NCBI GenBank assembly: GCA_903929045.1
Contig: CAIYTE010000163.1
Span: 1 to 52,018, forward strand
DNA: 52,018 nt
Source of the DNA: an uncultured Hyphomicrobiales bacterium
Lineage (GTDB): Bacteria; Pseudomonadota; Alphaproteobacteria; Rhizobiales; Xanthobacteraceae
Direction: 5' to 3'
Shown here: positions 36,793-45,022 of the stretch, one piece after another
Position numbering within the stretch: position 1 is the first letter of the stretch
How the letters are laid out: every line of letters begins with the position of its first letter
Translations under genes and position numbers: made by a program
The notes under the pieces: model-generated
Told to the model about the DNA's origin: nothing
Database searches by the model: none
What the model saw: only the letters and a program-made list of their open reading frames with translations

Positions 36793-36875
36793 CACCGTCA
36801 TGGCCGGGCTTGTCCCGGCCATCCACGTCTTTCTGTGCTTGAAAGTGCTGGGTCCCCGCCTTCGCGGGGACGACA
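36793..36875. repeat. REP-like extragenic palindromic element
   Basis: Two different palindromes in series: ATGGCCGGG-CTTGT-CCCGGCCAT at 36800-36822 and GTCCCCGC-CTTC-GCGGGGAC at 36852-36871, joined by about 29 bases. This two-hairpin unit is of the kind scattered between genes in Bradyrhizobium-related genomes. It fills the recJ/glpX gap. It may stabilise the upstream message or be a non-autonomous mobile repeat; it lacks a T-run and is not a standard terminator. Confidence 0.75.
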
Positions 36876-36894
36876 ACTGAGACCGACGACGGGC

Positions 36895-37890
36895 TCAATC
36901 CAGATGGAATTTGCCGAACTGGCGGTGCTCACCGATGACACGGCGGACGGTGCCGGTCGCCGAGCGCATCACCACGGTTTCGGTCTCGATCATGTCCTTG
37001 CCGAACACGACGCCCTTGAGCATCGCGCCGGTGGTGACGCCGGTCGCAGCGAACAGGCAGTCGCCCTTCACCATGTCCTCGATCTCGTACTTCTTCTTGG
37101 CATCCTTGATGCCCATCTTCTTGATGCGCTCCTGCAGCGCCTCGGTGTCGATGACGAGACGCGTCTGCATCTGGCCGCCGATGCAGCGCAGCGCGGCTGC
37201 CGACAGCACACCTTCCGGCGCGCCGCCTGAGCCGAGATAGATATCGATGCCGGTCTTGGCTTCGGCGCAATGAATGACGCCGGCGACGTCACCGTCGCTG
37301 ATGAGGCTGACCGCAGCGCCAAGCTTGCGGATCGCGGCAATGGCGTCGGCGTGACGCGGACGATCGAGCAGGATGGCCGTGATCTCCGACGGCTTCACGC
37401 CCTTCGCCTTGGCTAGGCTCATGATGTTGTCGGTGACCGATGCGTCGAGGTCGACGGTGCCCTTGGGATAGCCCGGGCCGATGGCGATCTTGTCCATGTA
37501 ACAATCCGGCGCGTGCAGCAGCGTGCCGCCGTCGGCCATCGCGATGGTGGCGATCGAACCCGGCATGTTCTTGGCGCAGAGCACCGTGCCTTCGAGCGGA
37601 TCGACGGCGATGTCGACCTTCGGGCCGTTCTTGTTGCCGACCTTCTCGCCGATGAAAAGCATCGGCGCTTCGTCGATCTCGCCCTCGCCGATCACGACCG
37701 TGCCGTCGATCGGCAGCTTGTTGAGTTCGCGCCGCATGGCGTCGACCGCCGCCTGATCGGACGCCTTGTCGAGACCCCGGCCGCGCAGACGCGCCGCCGA
37801 CACCGCCGCACGTTCGGTCACGCGCACGATTTCGAGGGTGAGAATGCGCTCCAGCAACAGTTCCGGCTGGACGGTAATCGATGCGGCCAT
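36895..37890 (-). CDS. glpX: Class II fructose-1,6-bisphosphatase GlpX
   Basis: Removes the 1-phosphate from fructose-1,6-bisphosphate in gluconeogenesis, and in some autotrophs also acts in the Calvin cycle. 331 residues. Metal and substrate motifs: GTVVIGEGEIDEAPML, VDIAVDPLEGTVLCAKN and ISDGDVAGVIH, then GSGGAPEGVLSAAAL. ATG at 37890. It lies 37 bases downstream of hom on the same strand and probably belongs to one transcript with it. Calvin-cycle genes are not in the window, so a housekeeping role is the simpler reading. Confidence 0.96.
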   Translation of the reverse strand: MAASITVQPELLLERILTLEIVRVTERAAVSAARLRGRGLDKASDQAAVDAMRRELNKLPIDGTVVIGEGEIDEAPMLFIGEKVGNKNGPKVDIAVDPLEGTVLCAKNMPGSIATIAMADGGTLLHAPDCYMDKIAIGPGYPKGTVDLDASVTDNIMSLAKAKGVKPSEITAILLDRPRHADAIAAIRKLGAAVSLISDGDVAGVIHCAEAKTGIDIYLGSGGAPEGVLSAAALRCIGGQMQTRLVIDTEALQERIKKMGIKDAKKKYEIEDMVKGDCLFAATGVTTGAMLKGVVFGKDMIETETVVMRSATGTVRRVIGEHRQFGKFHLD

Positions 37891-37927
37891 AGTGAAGCCC
37901 CCCTCTTAAATCACGCTCGTCATTGAA

Positions 37928-39232
37928 CTAATTCTTCTCGATCCGGATCACTTGCGGCCGGCCCGAAATCACCTTGTCGCGCGACACCGCGGCGATGGCC
38001 TTTCTAACAGCATCCTCGCTGGTGGCGTAAGTGATCATGATGACCGGCACAGAACCGTTCTTGGTCATCTCGCCCTTGGCGTGGCGCTGCACAATCGATT
38101 CAAGCGAGATTTCCTGCTCGGCCAGCCGCGTCGCGATGGCCGCGGCGGTACCGGGCTTGTCGCGCGCCTGCAGGCGGATGTAGTAGCCGCCTTCGTGGCG
38201 CTGCATCGGCGCTTTCTTCACGTCCTTGAGCTTGGCGGTCGGCCGGCCGAAGGGCGCGCTGCGCGCTCCTTTTGCGATGTCGGCGATGTCCGACAACACG
38301 GCAGACGCCGTCGCCGCGCCGCCGGCGCCGGGACCAACCAGCGTAATCGGGTTGATGCCTTCAGCGTCGATGGTCACGGCATTGGTTACGCCCATCACCT
38401 GCGCGATGGAGGAGTCCTTGCGCACCATGGTCGGATGCACGCGCTGCTCGATGCCCTGCGGCGTGCGCATCGCGACGCCGAGAAGCTTGACGCGATAACC
38501 GAGTTCGTCGGCAGCGGTGAGATCGGCGGCGGCAATCGAGGAAATACCCTCGACATAGATGGCGCGCTGATCGGGTTTGGTGCCGAACGCCAGGCTCGCG
38601 AGGATTGCCAGCTTCTGCGCCGTGTCATGCCCCTCGACATCGAAGGTCGGATCAGCTTCGGCATAGCCGAGCCGCTGCGCTTCCTTCAGGCACGCGTCAT
38701 AGGACAGCCCCTCCTGCTCCATGCGGGTCAGCATGTAATTGCAGGTACCGTTGAGAATGCCGTAGATGCGGTTGATCGCGTTGCCGGCCAGCGCTTCGCG
38801 CAAAGTCTTGATGACCGGAATGGCGGCGCCGACCGCGGCTTCGAAATTCAGCGACACGCCGGCCTTCTCGGCCAGCTGCGCCATCTTGACGCCGTGCTTG
38901 GCCAGCATCGCCTTGTTCGCGGTCACCACCGACTTGCCGGACGCGAGCGCGAACTCGACCGCGGACTTGGCCGGATCGCCCGCGCCGCCCATCAGTTCGA
39001 CGAACACGTCGATGCCGTCATAACCGGCGAGTTCGACCGGATCGGTGAACCACTTCATCTTCTTGAGATCGACGCCGCGATCCTTGCCCTTGGAGCGCGC
39101 GCAGACCGCGACGACCTCGATGGCGCGGCCGCAACGGGCGGCCAGCGCTTCGCGATGTGTGGCGATCTGGCCGATCAAGGCCGCGCCGACCGTGCCGACA
39201 CCGGCGACACCAACTTTGAGAGGAGACGCCAT
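37928..39232 (-). CDS. hom: Homoserine dehydrogenase
   Basis: Reduces aspartate semialdehyde to homoserine in the threonine/methionine branch. 434 residues from the ATG at 39232: Rossmann motif VGVAGVGTVGAALIG, NADP-site and catalytic region SGKSVVTANKAMLAKHG, NGTCNYMLTRM, GYAEADPTFDVEGHDTAQKL, and a C-terminal ACT domain (GGYYIRLQARDKPGTAAAI) for feedback by threonine. The open frame runs further upstream, but those residues are compositionally aberrant and antisense-like. The start is only four bases after the aminotransferase stop, without a strong ribosome site of its own, so translation is probably coupled. Confidence 0.95.
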   Translation of the reverse strand: MASPLKVGVAGVGTVGAALIGQIATHREALAARCGRAIEVVAVCARSKGKDRGVDLKKMKWFTDPVELAGYDGIDVFVELMGGAGDPAKSAVEFALASGKSVVTANKAMLAKHGVKMAQLAEKAGVSLNFEAAVGAAIPVIKTLREALAGNAINRIYGILNGTCNYMLTRMEQEGLSYDACLKEAQRLGYAEADPTFDVEGHDTAQKLAILASLAFGTKPDQRAIYVEGISSIAAADLTAADELGYRVKLLGVAMRTPQGIEQRVHPTMVRKDSSIAQVMGVTNAVTIDAEGINPITLVGPGAGGAATASAVLSDIADIAKGARSAPFGRPTAKLKDVKKAPMQRHEGGYYIRLQARDKPGTAAAIATRLAEQEISLESIVQRHAKGEMTKNGSVPVIMITYATSEDAVRKAIAAVSRDKVISGRPQVIRIEKN

Positions 39233-39236
39233 GGCG

Positions 39237-40454
39237 CTATCGGCGGGTCGCGAGCGGAACGACGTTGTGCAACTGCGTCGGCGCCGTCTCGAGGAAGCGG
39301 CGGATATTGCGGGCCGCCTGCCGGATGCGCTGCTCGTTCTCGACGAGCGCGATGCGCACAAAGCCCTCGCCGCGTTCGCCGAAGCCGGTACCGGGCGAGA
39401 CGGCGACCGAGGCCTTCTCAACCAGCAGCTTGGAGAACTCGACGCTGCCCATGTCCTGGAACGGAGCAGGGATCGGCGACCACGCGAACATCGAGGCGCT
39501 CGGTGACGGAACGTCCCAGCCGGCACGGCTGAAGCTCTCGACCATCACGTCACGGCGCCTGGTGTAGGTGTCGCGCATTTCGCGCACGCAATCTTCCGGT
39601 CCGTTGAGCGCCGCGGTGGCGGCGACCTGCACCGGCGTGAAGGCGCCGTAGTCGAGATACGACTTCACACGCGCCAGCGCGGCGATGATGCGTTCGTTGC
39701 CGACAGCAAAGCCCATGCGCCATCCGGCCATCGAGAAGGTCTTCGACATCGAGGTGAACTCGACCGTCACATCCATCGCACCCGGCACCTGCAGCACGGA
39801 CGGCGGCGGATTGTTGTCGAAATAGACTTCGGCGTAAGCGAGATCGGACAAAATGTAGATCTCGTGCTTCTTCGCGAAAGCGACGAGGTCCTTGTAGAAG
39901 TCGAGGCTCGCCGTGAACGCCGTCGGGTTCGACGGATAGCAGACGACGATGGCGATCGGCTTCGGGATCGAGTGGCGGATGGCGCGCTCGACCTGCACGA
40001 AGAAGTCCGGCGTCGGGTCCGACGATACAGAGCGGATGACACCGCCCGCCATCAGGAAGCCGAAAGCGTGAATCGGATAGCTCGGATCCGGCACGATGAC
40101 GACGTCGCCCGGCGCGGTGATCGCCTGCGCGACGTTGGCGAAACCTTCCTTCGAGCCCAACGTGGCGACGATCTGCGTGTCGGGATTGAGCTTCACGCCG
40201 AAACGGCGCTCGTAATAGCCGGCCTGGGCGCGGCGCAGACCCGGAATGCCGCGCGACGACGAATAGCGGTCAGTGCGGGTCTTGCCGAGCGTCTCTTTCA
40301 TCTTCTCGATGACGTGCGCGGGCGCCGGCAAATCCGGGTTGCCCATGCCGAGGTCGATAATGTCTGCGCCGCCGTTGCGGGCTTTGGCCTTGGCCTTGTT
40401 CACTTCCTCGAACACATAAGGCGGCAAACGGCGGATGCGGTAGAAGTCTTCCAT
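39237..40454 (-). CDS. PLP-dependent class I/II aminotransferase (DapL/AlaC-like)
   Basis: 405 residues of fold type I. The PLP lysine is in FTSMSKTFSMAGWRMGFAVG. Other landmarks: DLGMGNPDLPAPAHV, SRGIPGLRRAQAGYYERRFGV, LGSKEGFANVAQAI, VCYPSNPTAFTASLDFYKDL and ILSDLAYAEVYFD. The group is usually annotated as LL-diaminopimelate or alanine/aspartate aminotransferase. Its tight coupling to homoserine dehydrogenase (4 bases) is widespread in Hyphomicrobiales and supports a role in amino-acid biosynthesis. Substrate choice among alanine, glutamate and diaminopimelate cannot be settled from sequence. Confidence 0.92.
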   Translation of the reverse strand: MEDFYRIRRLPPYVFEEVNKAKAKARNGGADIIDLGMGNPDLPAPAHVIEKMKETLGKTRTDRYSSSRGIPGLRRAQAGYYERRFGVKLNPDTQIVATLGSKEGFANVAQAITAPGDVVIVPDPSYPIHAFGFLMAGGVIRSVSSDPTPDFFVQVERAIRHSIPKPIAIVVCYPSNPTAFTASLDFYKDLVAFAKKHEIYILSDLAYAEVYFDNNPPPSVLQVPGAMDVTVEFTSMSKTFSMAGWRMGFAVGNERIIAALARVKSYLDYGAFTPVQVAATAALNGPEDCVREMRDTYTRRRDVMVESFSRAGWDVPSPSASMFAWSPIPAPFQDMGSVEFSKLLVEKASVAVSPGTGFGERGEGFVRIALVENEQRIRQAARNIRRFLETAPTQLHNVVPLATRR

Positions 40455-40526
40455 CGGCTCAGACTTTCGGAAATGGTCGCCGGACTGCCTTCTCCAGCCG
40501 GCGGGCGTAACCCCGGCTGGCTTTTA

Positions 40527-40943
40527 TCACGGGTTCGGCTTTGCACCAGACGTTTTGGCGTCGGATGCCTTGGTATCGGCCTGCTTCTTGTCGGCTTTCT
40601 TGTCGGTCTTTTTGGCGGCAGGAGCCGCGGCAGGCGTGGCTGGCGCCGCAGCCGCCGCATCGTCCTTGGTGGCGGCCGCCTGACGGTCGCGGGTCACCTG
40701 CAGGTCCTTTTCCAGCTTGACCTGGTCTTCCTCGCTCATGGGCGTGGTCGAGCGCGGCGCCGGCATATCGTGAACGCCGAGGTACCGCTGGTTGGTATCC
40801 GTTGGCCGCGCCGGCGCATCCGCCGGCAGCCCGCCCATGGATTGCGGCATGGTATCGCCGATGGAGCCACCGACCGAGCCGCAGCCGCCAAGCAAAGCCG
40901 CCATCAGCGCGACCGTCACTATCGTGCGTTGCAGCAAGATCAT
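40527..40943 (-). CDS. Small Ala/Lys-rich lipoprotein, 138 aa
   Basis: A lipoprotein signal (MILLQRTIVTVALMAALLGGCGS) with lipobox LGGC puts the lipid on Cys21. The rest is low complexity: PQSMGGLPADAPARPTD, then a short helix MSEEDQVKLEKDLQVTRDRQA, then an Ala/Pro/Lys/Asp tail (AAKKTDKKADKKQADTKA). GGAG stands about 5 bases before the ATG. Such tails are typical of periplasm-spanning or disordered envelope lipoproteins. It precedes the aminotransferase on the same strand by 72 bases; a hairpin at 40497-40521 lies in between. No function is assigned. Confidence 0.8.
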   Translation of the reverse strand: MILLQRTIVTVALMAALLGGCGSVGGSIGDTMPQSMGGLPADAPARPTDTNQRYLGVHDMPAPRSTTPMSEEDQVKLEKDLQVTRDRQAAATKDDAAAAAPATPAAAPAAKKTDKKADKKQADTKASDAKTSGAKPNP

Positions 40944-41142
40944 CTCACTCCGTGAACCGGTCTGCGGCCAGGAAACCAGTGCAGACTCAATGAATTATAG
41001 CATAATCCGGGTATCGGGTTAATATGGCATCAGCAAGGTCATCGCCCGGCAACAGGGCAGCGTCAGACTCGGTCTGCTTCAAATAGCGCCTTGCCACAGG
41101 GAGACGCCCCCGCCAATGGTTTGGCAGGGAGCGAGAACGCCG

Positions 41143-43026
41143 ATGGACGAAAAAACCGCCGCTAAGGCGAAGGTCGTGGAGTTTCCGGCGCCGGGCGCCG
41201 TAGCCGCCCCTGCTCCCGCCGTCGGCCCGGTGACGCCTGTCGCCATGACCTCGGTCAATGTCGAGGCCTTCGCGCACAACCTCGCCCGCATGATCGAGGA
41301 AGGCGGCAAGGCGCTCGCCGCCTATATGAAACCCCGCGAGGAAGGCAAACTCAAAGACGACCAGGGCGACGGCATCACCGACGTCGTCAAGACCGTCGGC
41401 CACGTCGCCGAATACTGGCTGTCCGATCCCAAGCGCGCGTTCGAGCTGCAGGCCAATCTCGGCCGCGCCTATCTCGACCTCTGGGCCACCGCCGCCAAGC
41501 GCATGACCGGCGAGCAGACCGCGCCCGCCATCGCCGCCGACCCGAAGGACAAGCGCTTCGCCGATCCGGAATGGTCGCAGAACCAGTTCTTCGATTTCCT
41601 CAAGCAGCTTTATCTGCTGACCGCGCAATGGGGCGCGAAGCTCGTCACCGACGCCGAAGGCGTCGATGAGCACACCAAGTCCAAGGCCGCGTTCTATGTG
41701 AAGCAGATCACCAACGCGATCTCGCCGTCGAACTTCGTGCTGACCAATCCCGAATTGCTGCGCGAGACCTTATCGTCGAACGCCGAGAATCTGGTGCGCG
41801 GCATGCATCAGTTGTCCGAGGACATCAAAGCCGGTCAAGGCAATCTCAAGATCTCGCAGTCCGACGCTTCGCGCTTCGAGGTCGGCCGCAACCTCGCGCT
41901 CACCCCCGGCAAGGTGATCTTCCAGAACGACCTGATGCAGCTCCTCCAATATGAGCCGGCGACCAAGGACGTGCTGAAGGTGCCGCTGCTGATCGTGCCG
42001 CCGTGGATCAACAAATTCTACATCCTCGATCTGACGCCGGAAAAATCCTACATCAAGTGGTGCGTCGATCAGGGCATCACGGTGTTCGTGATCTCCTGGG
42101 TCAATCCGGACAAGAAGCTCGCCGAAAAGGGCTTCGAGCAATACATGAAGGAAGGCCCGCTCGCCGCGCTCGACGCCATCGAGCAGGTCACCGGCGAGAA
42201 GAAGGTCCACACCGTCGGCTATTGCGTCGGCGGCACCCTGCTCGCCATTACGCTCGCCTATCTCGCCGCCAAGAAAAAGAACCGCGTCTTGTCGGCGACC
42301 ATGTTCGCGGCGCAGGTCGATTTCACTTTCGCCGGCGACCTCAAGGTCTTCGTCGACGAGGAGCGCGTGGCGCAGCTCGAAGAGCACATGAAGCGGCAGG
42401 GTTATCTCGAAGCCTCGAGCATGGCCAATACCTTCAACATGCTGCGCTCGAACGATCTGATCTGGCCCTACGTCGTCAACAATTACATGAAGGGCAAGAA
42501 ACCCTTCCCCTTCGACCTGTTGTTCTGGAATGCCGACGCGACGCGCATGCCGGCCGCCAATCACTCGTTCTATCTGCGCAACTGTTATCTCAACAACAGG
42601 CTGAGCAAGGGCGAGATGGAAGTCGCCGGCGTCAAGCTCGACCTCGGCAAGGTGAAAGTGCCGATCTACAATCTCGCCACGCGCGAGGATCACATCGCAC
42701 CGGCAAAGTCCGTGCTCGAAGGCTCGAAGTATTTCGGCGGCCCGGTGAAATACGTGCTCGCCGGCTCCGGCCATATCGCCGGCGTCGTCAACTCGCCGGC
42801 CAAGCCGAAATATCAGTACTGGCTCGGCGGCAAGCCGGAAGGCGCCGATGTCGATGCCTGGATGAAGACGGCACAGGAACACGCCGGCTCTTGGTGGCCG
42901 AACTGGCTCGACTGGCTCAAGGAGCAGGACGACAAGACGGTGCCCGCGCGCGAACCCGGCGGCGGCAAGCTGACGCCGATCGAGGACGCGCCCGGCTCCT
43001 ACGTCAAAGTCCGCAACTGGGACTGA
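41143..43026 (+). CDS. phaC: Class I polyhydroxyalkanoate synthase PhaC
   Basis: Polymerises (R)-3-hydroxyacyl-CoA into PHA granules. The ATG at 41143 with GGAG(CGAG) upstream gives 627 residues; an in-frame ATG at 41116 has no ribosome site. The lipase-like box reads [11 protein letters not shown] with nucleophile Cys361. The Asp is in [12 protein letters not shown] and the His in [14 protein letters not shown]-terminal PhaC domain ([20 protein letters not shown]) and [18 protein letters not shown] are typical. The first 45 residues are an Ala/Pro/Val-rich extension. No phaA, phaB or phasin is in the window; the gene is probably transcribed alone and faces a flavin reductase. Confidence 0.96.
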   Translation: MDEKTAAKAKVVEFPAPGAVAAPAPAVGPVTPVAMTSVNVEAFAHNLARMIEEGGKALAAYMKPREEGKLKDDQGDGITDVVKTVGHVAEYWLSDPKRAFELQANLGRAYLDLWATAAKRMTGEQTAPAIAADPKDKRFADPEWSQNQFFDFLKQLYLLTAQWGAKLVTDAEGVDEHTKSKAAFYVKQITNAISPSNFVLTNPELLRETLSSNAENLVRGMHQLSEDIKAGQGNLKISQSDASRFEVGRNLALTPGKVIFQNDLMQLLQYEPATKDVLKVPLLIVPPWINKFYILDLTPEKSYIKWCVDQGITVFVISWVNPDKKLAEKGFEQYMKEGPLAALDAIEQVTGEKKVHTVGYCVGGTLLAITLAYLAAKKKNRVLSATMFAAQVDFTFAGDLKVFVDEERVAQLEEHMKRQGYLEASSMANTFNMLRSNDLIWPYVVNNYMKGKKPFPFDLLFWNADATRMPAANHSFYLRNCYLNNRLSKGEMEVAGVKLDLGKVKVPIYNLATREDHIAPAKSVLEGSKYFGGPVKYVLAGSGHIAGVVNSPAKPKYQYWLGGKPEGADVDAWMKTAQEHAGSWWPNWLDWLKEQDDKTVPAREPGGGKLTPIEDAPGSYVKVRNWD

Positions 43027-43035
43027 CCGCGTCCG

Positions 43036-43575
43036 CTATTGCGGCTCGAGTTCCCAGAAGTCGATGGCGGGATCGGCAGGCGCGCCGTGCTTCACATGCA
43101 AGGTCGCATAACGGCCGCCGCAATAGATCAGCGGCGCGCGTTCGTCGTCGCGCAAGCCCACCACCCGGCCGATGAACACGGTGTGGTCGCCGCAGTCGTG
43201 CCGTGCATCGACAATGGACGCGACCGCTGCGCTGGCGCGCGCCAGCACCGGCACCGAAGCGAGATGTTCGAAGAGAATTTCCGGGTCGGCCGAGCCCTGC
43301 CCGGCGAAGTGCTTGCTGATGGCTTCCTGATCCTGCGCCAGCATGCTGACGCCGAAATGCCCGGTCGAGATCAGCACGTCGTGGAGCTTGGCCTTCTTCG
43401 CCACCGAGATCATGCACAGCATCGGCGTCAGCGAACCGGACATGAAGGCGTTCGCGGTCATACCGCGCACGCCGCCGTCAGCTTGCGTCGTGATGACCGT
43501 CACGCCGGTGGCGAACCGCCCCATGACCCGGCGGAAAAGCTGGGTGTCCAGCGGAGCCGCTTCTTTGTGTTCCAT
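43036..43575 (-). CDS. Flavin reductase-like FMN-binding protein
   Basis: 179 residues of the HpaC/DszD-like flavin reductase domain. FMN-binding pattern: FRRVMGRFATGVTVITTQ, GGVRGMTANAFMSGSLTPMLCMISV and SKHFAGQ, then HTVFIGRVVGL and PLIYCGGRYATL near the end. Members reduce flavin with NAD(P)H and hand it to a monooxygenase, or act on other substrates. No two-component monooxygenase is next to it. The stop faces the phaC stop at 9 bases distance. Confidence 0.88.
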   Translation of the reverse strand: MEHKEAAPLDTQLFRRVMGRFATGVTVITTQADGGVRGMTANAFMSGSLTPMLCMISVAKKAKLHDVLISTGHFGVSMLAQDQEAISKHFAGQGSADPEILFEHLASVPVLARASAAVASIVDARHDCGDHTVFIGRVVGLRDDERAPLIYCGGRYATLHVKHGAPADPAIDFWELEPQ

Positions 43576-43748
43576 CGTCTTGTTCCAGCCGCCTCGAATT
43601 GTGACGGCTGGATAGCCGAATTAGACGGGCGCGTTAAGCCACATTTTCCGCGGGGATAAACGGCGCTTGGCCCCACCGGGCGCGACAGCGCCGCGAACAT
43701 CCCTTAAGCTCGCCGCGCTTTCGACCCTTTCGAAACAGGAGCCGGACG

Positions 43749-44147
43749 ATGACCAGGGAATTGATGTGGCTGACGTTGACGATCATCCTCACCGGCGTGA
43801 TGTGGATTCCCTACGTCCTCGACCGCATCATGACGCGCGGCCTGATGGGCGCGATGGCCAATCCGTCGCGCAACGATCCGCCGCAGTCGGCCTGGGCGCA
43901 GCGGCTCTATTTCGCGCATACGAACGCTGTCGAAAACCTGATCGTCTTCGCGCCGTTGGTCATCATTCTCGACAGCCAAGGCATCGCCACCGAAGGCACC
44001 GCCATCGCCTGCGCCGTCTATTTCTGGGCGCGGCTGGCGCACGCCATCGTCTACGTCGCCGGCATTCCGGTTCTGCGGACGCTCGCCTTCACCGTCGGCT
44101 TCCTGGCGCAGGCCGCACTGGTGCTCGCGGTGTTCGGCAAGCTCTAG
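43749..44147 (+). CDS. MAPEG-family membrane protein
   Basis: 132 residues with four hydrophobic helices (LMWLTLTIILTGVMWIPYVL; NLIVFAPLVIIL; AIACAVYFWARLAHAIVYV; LAFTVGFLAQAALVLAVF). The RLYFAHTNAVENLIVFAPLV and YFWARLAHAIVYVAGIPVLRT segments match the MAPEG family (eicosanoid/glutathione transferase-like). Bacterial members have no agreed role; glutathione-dependent detoxification has been suggested. AGGAG lies about 9 bases before the ATG. Its stop is directly next to that of the convergent hydrolase. Confidence 0.87.
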   Translation: MTRELMWLTLTIILTGVMWIPYVLDRIMTRGLMGAMANPSRNDPPQSAWAQRLYFAHTNAVENLIVFAPLVIILDSQGIATEGTAIACAVYFWARLAHAIVYVAGIPVLRTLAFTVGFLAQAALVLAVFGKL

Positions 44148-45011
44148 CTAGACGACGCTGCCGAGAAAACGCTTGAGCCCGGCGACGACGATGCCGGGCT
44201 CGGTCGTCGTCGGAAAGTGGCCGCTCGCCGGACACACAATGCATTCGGGTTTCGGCGGGCCGGACAGCGCAAACGCATCGAGGAACGGCTGCTCCGCCGC
44301 CGCGGTAAAGCGCTTGCTCAGGCCGCCGCGGAAAATCAGAACCGGACACCGCACCGCCTTTGCCTTGGCGAACAACTCGTAGTCGCCGGCCGGAGACGCC
44401 TGGAAGGCGCGCAGCCGCCGCAGCCGCGCGGCGGCATAGGGAAAACGCCAACGACCGCTGTCGCCGTCACGCATCATGATGTCCTCGACGAAACGCCGCG
44501 ACGTCGCCTCGGTCCACACGCCCTCCTCGGTGTCGCGGAAATAGCGCGCGGCATCCTCGATCGTGGCGAAGCTCTCCGGTTGCGGCAACGGATGTCCTGT
44601 CGGCGCGGCGGGCGCCGCCGCGAGACGCACCACCGGATCGACCAGCACCACGGCGGCGACTTGCTCTTTGGCCACCAGCGCCGTCTCCAGCGCGATGGAC
44701 GCGGCGAAGGAATGCCCCATGATGACATAACGTCCGGGCACAACGGCGCGTGCCAAGGCCACCGCGTCCGACGCGAACGCGGCACAGGCATCGTCGCCGG
44801 TGTCCGCCGTCAAGGCATAGCCGCGCTGATCCGGACACAGCATGCGCACCGCGCCCAAGGCTTCCGCGGTCTCGATCCACATGCCGCTCTGCGTCAGCGA
44901 ACCGTGCAAGGCCACCAACGGCAAGCCCGTCGCATCGCGCGGCTGCCAGTCGCGGCAAAACAGCGCGATGCCGTTGATCGCGTGCGTGCCGTTCTGCCAG
45001 AGACCTGTCAT
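44148..45011 (-). CDS. Alpha/beta hydrolase
   Basis: 287 residues from the ATG at 45011. The oxyanion region is LVALHGSLTQSGMW, the nucleophile elbow is YVIMGHSFAASIALE (Ser), a likely acid Asp is in the late chain, and the His is in CPASGHFPTT. A lid is visible between about 150 and 215 (FATIEDAARYFRDTEEGVW). No further specificity can be inferred. It begins 11 bases after aidB on the same strand, so it is probably in one operon with it. Confidence 0.85.
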   Translation of the reverse strand: MTGLWQNGTHAINGIALFCRDWQPRDATGLPLVALHGSLTQSGMWIETAEALGAVRMLCPDQRGYALTADTGDDACAAFASDAVALARAVVPGRYVIMGHSFAASIALETALVAKEQVAAVVLVDPVVRLAAAPAAPTGHPLPQPESFATIEDAARYFRDTEEGVWTEATSRRFVEDIMMRDGDSGRWRFPYAAARLRRLRAFQASPAGDYELFAKAKAVRCPVLIFRGGLSKRFTAAAEQPFLDAFALSGPPKPECIVCPASGHFPTTTEPGIVVAGLKRFLGSVV

Positions 45012-45022
45012 TTCCAAACCCT

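Noticed and set aside
34942-37230. A 762-codon plus-strand frame opposite recJ and glpX
   Set aside because: It spans two real genes plus a REP-like element, which a true gene would not do.
40497-40521. Hairpin CCAGCCGG...CCGGCTGG followed by CTTTT between the lipoprotein and aminotransferase genes
   Set aside because: The T-run is on the plus strand, while both flanking genes read on the minus strand, so it is not a proper terminator for either. An attenuator role cannot be shown.
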